This document shows, one piece after another, positions 1 to 4,747 of a DNA stretch of 7,108 nt. Position 1 is the first letter of the stretch, and the number at the start of each line of letters is the position of its first letter. The position numbers and the translations under genes were made by a program. This DNA comes from Candidatus Woesearchaeota archaeon (GTDB taxonomy: Archaea; Nanobdellota; Nanobdellia; Woesearchaeales; GW2011-AR4), in assembly GCA_016185915.1 (NCBI GenBank), contig JACPMP010000007.1:1-7108 (forward strand), given 5' to 3'. The notes beneath the pieces were generated by a model that did no database searches, was not told the DNA's origin, and was given only the letters and a program-made list of their open reading frames with translations.

Positions 1-210
1 CATATTTTGATAGACATACCTACCCATTCATTCAGATTTTTTCCAACGCCATTTTTGTGGCCTTTGTCAGACTACAAGTTTAATGGCATAAGCTGGGCTA
101 ATCCTTGGTTTGTGTTGTTGAATTATTCTGCTTTAATGATAGTTTTTCTTATAATTGCGCATAATAGGGGTAAAGGAAAGAAACTTACAACAACCTTTAA
201 AAAACAATGA
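1..210 (+). CDS. C-terminal fragment of a putative membrane-bound metal-dependent hydrolase (YdjM-like)
   Basis: The reading frame is open at the left edge and ends with TGA at 208-210, so only about 69 C-terminal residues are visible. The fragment begins HILIDIPTHS, which contains an H-x-x-x-D pattern as in YdjM-type inner-membrane metal-dependent hydrolases. A Pro/Trp/Phe-rich stretch follows (FFPTPFLWPLSDY, then GISWANPWF), as I remember from small membrane proteins of this type in candidate-phylum genomes. After it come one clear membrane segment of about 20 residues (LLNYSALMIVFLIIAHN) and a short lysine-rich tail, which would be cytoplasmic. The apparent TTG start at position 7 is internal; the true start lies outside the window. 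The family assignment rests on motif memory, and the substrate is unknown. Confidence 0.55.
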   Translation, partial: HILIDIPTHSFRFFPTPFLWPLSDYKFNGISWANPWFVLLNYSALMIVFLIIAHNRGKGKKLTTTFKKQ

Positions 211-250
211 ATAACACTAAATGTATGAACAAGAGAATAAATAAGCCGAA

Positions 251-261
251 AAGTTTATATA
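251..261 (+). promoter_or_regulatory. Archaeal TATA box (box A) for vapBC
   Basis: AAGTTTATATA is a strong archaeal TATA box. The purine-rich GAAAAG just before it resembles a BRE. The usual spacing places transcription start near 280-286. That argues against translation from the GTG at 278 and supports the ATG at 296. Confidence 0.65.
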
Positions 262-288
262 CTACTTCTACTACTTAGTGGAATTAGT
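261..288 (+). promoter_or_regulatory. 28-bp imperfect palindrome, candidate VapBC operator
   Basis: The two 14-nt halves (261-274 and 275-288) are reverse complements at 11 of 14 positions. ACTA half-sites at 261 and 270 mirror TAGT half-sites at 279 and 288 about a centre at 274.5. Each half also repeats with a 9-nt period. The palindrome lies between the TATA box and the antitoxin start and covers the expected transcription start. That is where an autorepressing VapB-VapC complex would bind. The symmetry is seen directly; the operator role is inferred. Confidence 0.55.
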
Positions 289-295
289 GGTAAAA

Positions 296-532
296 ATGCC
301 GATATCAATTAAAATAAGCGAAGACAACTATAAAATGCTGTGCTCCCTATCAGGAAAATTAAGGGAAAAATTACATAAGCCAGTTTCAATAAATGAAGCT
401 ATAAGCTACTTATACAAACGAAAAGAAATAAGCGATTTAGCTGGCACATGGGATATGAGTGATAAGGAAGCTAGGGGATTTATGGGGGACTTAAAAAAAG
501 GATGGGGCAAATGGAAAATAAAATCTGCTTAG
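296..532 (+). CDS. vapB: VapB-type antitoxin
   Basis: This 78-residue protein is the antitoxin partner of the PIN-domain toxin encoded just downstream. Residues 3-40 (ISIKISEDNYKML, then KPVSINEAISYL) match the archaeal VapB pattern: a short beta strand, then helices giving a ribbon-helix-helix-like DNA-binding and dimer unit. Residues 49-73 (LAGTWDMSDKEARGFM to GWGKW) match the C-terminal toxin-wrapping segment of VapB proteins. I chose ATG 296 over GTG 278 and GTG 287 because the TATA box predicts a transcript starting near 280-286, and because family members begin right before the strand. The gene overlaps vapC by about 22 bp, so the two are probably translationally coupled. VapB normally neutralises VapC and represses the operon, and a palindromic candidate operator lies directly upstream. 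Confidence 0.85.
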   Translation: MPISIKISEDNYKMLCSLSGKLREKLHKPVSINEAISYLYKRKEISDLAGTWDMSDKEARGFMGDLKKGWGKWKIKSA

Positions 533-909
533 ACACGGATTTTCTTGTGAATTTTTTGAGAAACAACAAGGAAGAGATAGAATTTATCAAGGAAAATGAG
601 GCGAATAAGGATTTAGCAACAACCTATATCAACCTTTTCGAGCTTTATTACGGGGCATATAAATCCAATAAAAAAAACATTAACCTTAAAGCAATATCAG
701 TTTTATTAAGCAGGATAAATATCTTGAATTTTTCTAACGAGTCTGTTCAGAAAGCTGGAGAAATCCTAGCTAAATTGGAAAGAGAAGGAAAGTCTATCGA
801 ATTTAGGGATATTTTTATAGGAACAATAGCTTTAGTTAACAATTATTCCATTAAAACCAATAACATTAAACATTTCAACAGAATAGAAGGATTAAATATT
901 TTAGATTAA
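511..909 (+). CDS. vapC: VapC-type PIN-domain ribonuclease toxin
   Basis: This 132-residue protein (from ATG 511) has the length of a single PIN domain. PIN toxins are Mg2+-dependent RNases, usually cutting tRNA or rRNA. The metal-binding acidic residues are in place: D8 in CLDTD, E44 in NLFELYYGA and D100 in FRDIFIGTIAL. The fourth position lies in the KTNNIKHF motif at 115-122, where N117 or N118 sits in place of the aspartate some relatives have. Asparagine is a common variant there, so I regard the enzyme as probably intact. ATG 502 is in frame and possible, but ATG 511 puts the first strand at the expected distance and has a G-run (504-507) a few bases upstream. The start lies inside vapB. 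The RNA target cannot be told from sequence. Confidence 0.87.
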   Translation: MENKICLDTDFLVNFLRNNKEEIEFIKENEANKDLATTYINLFELYYGAYKSNKKNINLKAISVLLSRINILNFSNESVQKAGEILAKLEREGKSIEFRDIFIGTIALVNNYSIKTNNIKHFNRIEGLNILD

Positions 910-932
910 AAATCTTGAATAAGACTAATCAT

Positions 933-1631
933 ATGTACAAAATAGATAAACTTATTGAAGACTATAACAACAAAAAATCTAAAATACAAGAAAGATTAAA
1001 TCAATTTGAAAAATTCTTCAACGAGCCATATTCTTGGTTTTATAGAGATGGAAATTTGATTTTGCTTCCTGTTGAAACAAAGGATGATTATAGGTTATTT
1101 GAAGAGCTTGCTTTCTGCATTTTCACTGCCAACACAAGTGCGGAGATGAGTGCAAAAGCAGTTGATGCTGTCAGAAATGTTCTTATAACTGGAAGTGCAG
1201 ATGATATGACAAGAAGATTGGAAGGTATTTATCGCTTTAATAATGTAAGACCTGCGCATATAGTTCATACAAGAAATTATTTAAAAAACTCAATAAATTT
1301 CCAATTAAAAAATAAAATAAACTCATTCAAAAATAAAGAAGAGCTAAGAAATTTTTTTGCATTAAATAAAGACATTAAAGGAATTGGTTATAAAGAAGCG
1401 TCACACTTTCTAAGAAACATTGGATTTAAAGGGTACGCAATCTTGGATAAGCACATAATAAACTCGTTGCATGAATTTGGCGTCTTAAAAACAAATGAAA
1501 AGCCAAAAAATAATAAAGAATATCTAGAAATAGAACAAAAATTCATTGACTTCTCAAAACAAGTCGGAATTAACATGGATGAATTGGATTTGCTGCTTTG
1601 GAGCAGAAAGAATGGAAGAATTTTGAAATAA
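933..1631 (+). CDS. ogg: Ogg2-type 8-oxoguanine DNA glycosylase/AP lyase
   Basis: This bifunctional base-excision-repair enzyme removes 8-oxoguanine and nicks the abasic site. The 232-residue all-helical protein carries the helix-hairpin-helix signature IKGIGYKEASHFLRNIG (148-164). K154 is the predicted Schiff-base lysine and D172 in YAILDKHII the catalytic aspartate. Their 18-residue spacing equals that of K129 and D147 in the Methanocaldococcus jannaschii Ogg. The protein ends in lysine (GRILK), matching the conserved C-terminal lysine that Ogg2 enzymes use for 8-oxoguanine recognition. ATG 933 is preferred to the in-frame TTG at 915; neither has a good Shine-Dalgarno site. Only 23 nt separate ATG 933 from the vapC stop and no promoter is visible there, so the gene may ride on the vapBC transcript. 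Confidence 0.88.
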   Translation: MYKIDKLIEDYNNKKSKIQERLNQFEKFFNEPYSWFYRDGNLILLPVETKDDYRLFEELAFCIFTANTSAEMSAKAVDAVRNVLITGSADDMTRRLEGIYRFNNVRPAHIVHTRNYLKNSINFQLKNKINSFKNKEELRNFFALNKDIKGIGYKEASHFLRNIGFKGYAILDKHIINSLHEFGVLKTNEKPKNNKEYLEIEQKFIDFSKQVGINMDELDLLLWSRKNGRILK

Positions 1632-1635
1632 AGAA

Positions 1636-1662
1636 TTTTTATTTTAAGCATATTTTATTTTT
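1636..1662 (+). terminator. T-rich archaeal-style terminator after the Ogg2 gene
   Basis: Immediately after the Ogg2 stop codon are three T-runs (ATTTTTATTTT, then ATTTTATTTTTG) with no strong hairpin. Archaeal RNA polymerase terminates on oligo(T) tracts, so this is a plausible end for the vapBC-ogg transcript. In an A+T-rich genome the evidence is only moderate. Confidence 0.4.
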
Positions 1663-1758
1663 GATATTTAATAATAATGTGTTAGGAAAGATGGAAAATC
1701 AATCATAAAAACATTAAATTTACATTCGATAAAACAATACAAATCCAATATTGAAAAA

Positions 1759-2427
1759 ATGCCACAATCATCAATCAAAAACATCGATAAAATAATAAAA
1801 CTTCTTAAAGAAGAAATAAGGCAATTTGAAAATCCAATTGCAACAGAAATAGGAAAAAGGACAAAAGACCCGTTCCTTGTGCTTATTTCGTGCATCTTAA
1901 GCTTAAGAACAAAAGACACGACAACAGGTCCAGCTTCAAAAAGATTGTTTGAATTAGCAGATAATCCAAAAGATATGCTAAAACTTTCAAAAAAACAAAT
2001 AGAAAAAGCAATTTTTCCAGTTGGCTTCTATCCAACAAAAGCAAAATGGATTAAAGAAGTTTGCAGGATTTTGATTGAAAAAGATAATGGAAAAGTGCCT
2101 GACAATGAGGAAGATTTATTAAAATTACCGGGCATAGGCAGGAAGTGCATGGGTATTGTAATGTGCTATGGATTTGGAAAGAATTCCCATATACCTACAG
2201 ATACGCATGTCCACAAATTGGCCAATAGGCTTGGCTGGGTAAAAACAAAAACTCCTGAAAAAACAGAGCAGGAATTAATGAAAATAATCCCAAAAAAATA
2301 TTGGCACGATTTAAACAATTTGCTTGTAGCTCATGGCCAAAATGTTTGCGTACCAATAAGCCCTTTTTGTTCTAAGTGTTATATAAGTAAATACTGCCCA
2401 AGAATTAATGTTGCAAAAAGTCGTTAA
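1759..2427 (+). CDS. nth: Endonuclease III (DNA glycosylase/AP lyase, 4Fe-4S)
   Basis: This 222-residue enzyme excises oxidised pyrimidines and cleaves the abasic site. It has the HhH-GPD fold. LSLRTKD (47-53) corresponds to the LSAQATD region of E. coli Nth. The helix-hairpin-helix LPGIGRK (123-129) supplies catalytic K129, and PTDTHVHKL (146-154) supplies D148. The last 26 residues hold the cluster motif C197-x6-C204-x2-C207-x5-C213, exactly the spacing of the Nth 4Fe-4S loop. The length is typical and all key residues are intact. ATG 1759 is the natural start, shortly before the first helix, though there is no Shine-Dalgarno match. The gene lies 127 bp after the Ogg2 gene, so enzymes for oxidised purines and oxidised pyrimidines sit side by side. 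Confidence 0.93.
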   Translation: MPQSSIKNIDKIIKLLKEEIRQFENPIATEIGKRTKDPFLVLISCILSLRTKDTTTGPASKRLFELADNPKDMLKLSKKQIEKAIFPVGFYPTKAKWIKEVCRILIEKDNGKVPDNEEDLLKLPGIGRKCMGIVMCYGFGKNSHIPTDTHVHKLANRLGWVKTKTPEKTEQELMKIIPKKYWHDLNNLLVAHGQNVCVPISPFCSKCYISKYCPRINVAKSR

Positions 2428-2462
2428 TCAATATGCTAAAAATTCTTTCAAAAACCACCATG

Positions 2463-2501
2463 TTTAAATATGAGTTTAATCATGTTCGTATTAAAAGAGG
2501 T
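2463..2501 (+). promoter_or_regulatory. Promoter and Shine-Dalgarno site of the 2508-4660 cluster
   Basis: TTTAAATA at 2463-2470 is a box A candidate and puts transcription start near 2494. GAGGT at 2497-2501 follows, 6 nt before ATG 2508, and would pair with the CCUC of the 16S tail. This predicts a very short leader. No other convincing TATA box is seen until after 4660, which suggests the five genes share this promoter. Confidence 0.5.
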
Positions 2502-2507
2502 AACTAA

Positions 2508-2918
2508 ATGAGAGACTTTGTGTTATTTGCCCATATAATACTGGGGTTAGTGCTTATAGCTTTTCCAATCATTATTTTATTATACTTAAAAAAACGCACA
2601 AATTGGCTCAAGCCGTTGTCTTTTGCAACTGCTGCAATAAGCTGGATTCTACTACTGCCTGCTGGCAAGCTTTATATTACATTCTATCCTGCAACAAAAA
2701 CCCTTATCAAAGCTGGTGCATGGCCATGGGCTCACTCTGTTGTTATGGAAACAAAAGAGCATTGGGGCTTATTGCTTCCAATTATCACAACAGTTGCAGC
2801 AGGTTTAGTTTTCATGGATAAAAAAGAACAAAGCAGAAAATGGTTGATACTTGTTATCATATTATCGGCTTTATTAGGTGTAATGGGAAGAATTGTAAAG
2901 ATAGGAGCATTGGCATAA
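2508..2918 (+). CDS. Small four-helix membrane protein with conserved-looking histidines
   Basis: I cannot name the family. The 136-residue protein has about four membrane segments, near residues 4-27, 34-52, 87-103 and 111-128. Between the second and third lies a loop rich in aromatic residues. It contains three histidines: H9 within the first helix (FAHIILG), H76 (PWPWAHSV) and H85 at the start of the third helix (TKEHWGLLLP). Histidines in or near helices of a small bundle could bind haem or a metal, but no diagnostic cytochrome b561 pattern is seen, so this is speculation. It is the first gene of the cluster, has a good Shine-Dalgarno site, and shares one base with the next gene (TAATG). 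That tight coupling suggests the two products work together. Confidence 0.75.
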   Translation: MRDFVLFAHIILGLVLIAFPIIILLYLKKRTNWLKPLSFATAAISWILLLPAGKLYITFYPATKTLIKAGAWPWAHSVVMETKEHWGLLLPIITTVAAGLVFMDKKEQSRKWLILVIILSALLGVMGRIVKIGALA

Positions 2919-3208
2919 TGACAAAATTCAATTTTTACCTGGGAGCAGCAGCAAGCGCTTGGCTGCTGACAATATTGATTGTAATTGCAGAATTCTATGA
3001 GCCATTCAAAAATCTGCTCAAATCCACTTTCAGCCATCATTGGATTGGAAAAGCAGTGCTAATAACTGTTGCATTTTTGGCATTTGGGTTTGCGCTAAGA
3101 AACAAAAGCTCAGTTGGAAATTTTTCAGATGAAAATTTGGCATGGTACAGCATGCTCGGCAGCTTAATAGTAATATTTTTATTTTTTGTAATAGAATTTT
3201 TTAAGTGA
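2918..3208 (+). CDS. Small three-helix membrane protein, translationally coupled
   Basis: The family is not recognised. The 96-residue protein starts at ATG 2918, whose A is the last base of the preceding TAA. A possible Shine-Dalgarno AGGAG lies at 2903-2907, rather far upstream. Three hydrophobic segments are visible, near residues 7-24, 43-60 and 75-93. A short hydrophilic loop with H40 and H41 (STFSHHWIGKA) sits before the second helix. There are no cysteines. The longer frame beginning upstream at 2840 is not supported, because its extra part lies entirely within the preceding gene. The one-base overlap with the upstream gene and the 8-nt gap to the PCYCGC-family gene place it firmly in the same operon. 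It may pair with the upstream membrane protein as a two-subunit complex. Confidence 0.75.
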   Translation: MTKFNFYLGAAASAWLLTILIVIAEFYEPFKNLLKSTFSHHWIGKAVLITVAFLAFGFALRNKSSVGNFSDENLAWYSMLGSLIVIFLFFVIEFFK

Positions 3209-3216
3209 GGTTAAAA

Positions 3217-3636
3217 ATGCAAAAGGAAAAAATAATTGCCATAGCTGTAATTTTGCTTTTTGTGGGTGTTATAGCATATTTCTTCCTCTCATCAGAAACC
3301 GCAAAAACTGAAATTCCAGCTTATATCACAGGTGAAAAGCGTGAAATTTACGAATGGGCAAAAACTTCAGAAGGGGCTACTTTGCTTGAGCAAATGCCAT
3401 GTTATTGCGGATGCAAGTTTGAGGGACACAAGCATACAAGGCACTGCTTCTGGCGCGATGACGGAACTTTTGACAAGCATGGCATTACTTGCTCTGTCTG
3501 CTTTGACATAGCAAAAAAGACAAGGAAGATGCACGAGCAAGGCATAGACATCTGTACGATAAGAAAGGAAATAGACAAATTTTACGAGCCGAATAAGCAT
3601 CTTGGGACTGACACGCCAATGCCACAAGGATGCTGA
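3217..3636 (+). CDS. PCYCGC-motif membrane-anchored cysteine-rich protein
   Basis: The 139-residue protein has a short positive N-terminus, one membrane segment (about residues 6-24) and an ectodomain predicted to be outside the cell. The ectodomain carries the defining motif P61-C-Y-C-G-C66. HKHTRHCF with C77, a DG turn (82-83), H88, the pair C92-x2-C95 followed by FDIA, and an IRKEIDKFY ending follow in the order expected of the Pfam PCYCGC family (PF13798), whose function is unknown. It has eight cysteines and six ectodomain histidines near them, suggesting metal binding or redox-active disulfides. Bacterial members are usually lipoproteins; this one lacks a lipobox and uses a membrane anchor. 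ATG 3217 is chosen over GTG 3205 because GAGGT sits 5 nt upstream. The adjacent CcdA could keep its cysteines reduced. Confidence 0.82.
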   Translation: MQKEKIIAIAVILLFVGVIAYFFLSSETAKTEIPAYITGEKREIYEWAKTSEGATLLEQMPCYCGCKFEGHKHTRHCFWRDDGTFDKHGITCSVCFDIAKKTRKMHEQGIDICTIRKEIDKFYEPNKHLGTDTPMPQGC

Positions 3637-3660
3637 TAACAATCAAATTTTTTTGAGAGA

Positions 3661-4368
3661 ATGGTTGAGCAACTAACATTAGGAATAATAATTGCAGCAG
3701 CATTAGCCGACAGCATAAACCCTTGCGTATTTGGAGTTTTGATATTCTTGCTTGCTTATATGACTAGGGTTTTTAAAAATAAAGCAAGAATGCTTGTTGC
3801 TGGTCTGATTTACATAACAGGAGTTTATGTTACATACTTCTTGATAGGGGTTGGCATATTCACATTAGCTTATACAGCGGGATTTGCAAAGCCATTTTAC
3901 TGGTTTGCTGCAGTTGCAGCAATAATTGCAGGTCTCTTTGAAATAAAAGACTATTTCTGGTATGGGAAGGGGTTTTCATTGCAGATGATTCCAGGAGCAG
4001 CCGAAAGAATCAAGAAGTACTCGAATGCAATGGAAAAGATGGAAACAGTTCATCCTATGCTTAGTCTTGCTGTAGCAGCTTTTCTCGGAATTTTTGTAGT
4101 TTTTGTTGAATTGCCATGCACAGGTGCACCTTATCTTGCGATATTAGGAATGTTATCAAAAGGAGCTTATGCTTCGGGAATACCTTTGCTTTTACTTTAC
4201 AATTTAGTGTTCATACTACCCTTATTTGTAATAGTGGGGTTAGTATATATAGGTCATACATCTCAAACATTAGAGAAATGGAGGAAAGAGCATAGAGGAT
4301 TAATGCGGCTTGGAATTGGCTTGTTTTTATTGGCATTGGGGGCTTATATGATATGGGCGGTTATTTGA
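3661..4368 (+). CDS. ccdA: CcdA/DsbD-type transmembrane thiol-electron transporter
   Basis: CcdA proteins move reducing equivalents from cytosolic thioredoxin across the membrane to external thiol proteins. This 235-residue protein has about six membrane segments. The two redox cysteines are in the expected settings: C22 in SINPCVFGVL (first helix) and C153 in VELPCTGAPYLAIL (fourth helix). The remaining segments lie near residues 46-70, 79-95, 174-197 and 214-234. The length is typical of single-domain CcdA, with no attached periplasmic or thioredoxin domains, so it needs separate partners. It begins 24 nt after the PCYCGC-family gene. A run of seven T (3648-3654) in that gap could cause partial termination, and the purine run GAGAGA right before ATG is only a weak ribosome-binding site. 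The external substrate is probably the upstream cysteine-rich protein (inference). Confidence 0.88.
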   Translation: MVEQLTLGIIIAAALADSINPCVFGVLIFLLAYMTRVFKNKARMLVAGLIYITGVYVTYFLIGVGIFTLAYTAGFAKPFYWFAAVAAIIAGLFEIKDYFWYGKGFSLQMIPGAAERIKKYSNAMEKMETVHPMLSLAVAAFLGIFVVFVELPCTGAPYLAILGMLSKGAYASGIPLLLLYNLVFILPLFVIVGLVYIGHTSQTLEKWRKEHRGLMRLGIGLFLLALGAYMIWAVI

Positions 4369-4372
4369 AAAA

Positions 4373-4377
4373 GGTGA
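4373..4377 (+). promoter_or_regulatory. GGTGA Shine-Dalgarno site fixing the ATP-cone start
   Basis: This is a perfect archaeal GGTGA, 4 nt before ATG 4382, in the 13-nt gap after the ccdA stop. It is the best ribosome-binding site in the window and makes the start of this short gene secure. Confidence 0.65.
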
Positions 4378-4381
4378 AAGC

Positions 4382-4660
4382 ATGTCGATTATAGTAAAAA
4401 GAAAAGGCCATAAGGAAACTTTTGATGAAAGAAAAGTATATGGCTCAGTTTATGCAGCTTGTGCAAGTGCACATTGCGATGAAGTCAAATGTGAAAAGAT
4501 AGCAGAGGAAGTAACTGAAAAGATTAAGAGATTTATAAAAAATAAAAAAGAAACAAAATCAACAGAAATCCGCAAGAAAATCGAAAGCGAATTAAAAAAG
4601 AAAGACAAGGAATTGGCATTCTTTTATGAGCAGCATTTGCCAAACCTGAGAAAGCTTTAG
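4382..4660 (+). CDS. Stand-alone ATP-cone domain protein
   Basis: The 92-residue protein consists almost wholly of one ATP-cone, the nucleotide-sensing domain known from ribonucleotide reductases and NrdR. VKRKGHKETFDERKVYGSV (5-23) matches the first strands and helix of the cone (V-K-R-x-G-x-x-E-x-F-D-x-x-K). IAEEVTEKI (40-48) matches the second helix. STEIRKKIESELKKKDKELAFFYEQ (60-84) matches the last helices. No catalytic domain and no NrdR zinc finger is attached. C27, C32 and C37 have no recognised role. It is encoded 13 nt after ccdA with a strong Shine-Dalgarno site, so it is co-transcribed with the membrane redox genes. It might act in trans as an ATP/dATP-responsive regulator of a reductase or of transcription; the partner is unknown. 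Confidence 0.82.
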   Translation: MSIIVKRKGHKETFDERKVYGSVYAACASAHCDEVKCEKIAEEVTEKIKRFIKNKKETKSTEIRKKIESELKKKDKELAFFYEQHLPNLRKL

Positions 4661-4747
4661 GAATGAATTGGATTTCTATAAAAAATATTTCTGAATCCAT
4701 GATAAATATTATAAACATCTAATGCTTATGTTTTTAAGAGTGCAAAA

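Noticed and set aside
278..295. GTG start at 278 giving a six-residue longer VapB
   Set aside because: It lies at or before the transcription start predicted from the TATA box and inside the candidate operator. The family pattern begins at ATG 296.
3648..3654. Run of seven T between the PCYCGC-family gene and ccdA as an operon end
   Set aside because: No new promoter is seen before ccdA and the gap is only 24 nt, so full termination here is unlikely; partial termination remains possible.
1388..3703. Several open frames of 70-100 codons on the minus strand, and a plus-strand frame at 2603-2821
   Set aside because: They lie opposite or inside well-supported genes, lack ribosome sites, and their translations resemble no protein. 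They are shadows caused by the codon bias of the real genes.
4669..4699. TGGATT/AATCCA inverted repeat as a terminator after the ATP-cone gene
   Set aside because: The stem is only 6 bp with a 19-nt A+T-rich loop and no T-run follows directly, so it is weak enough to be chance.
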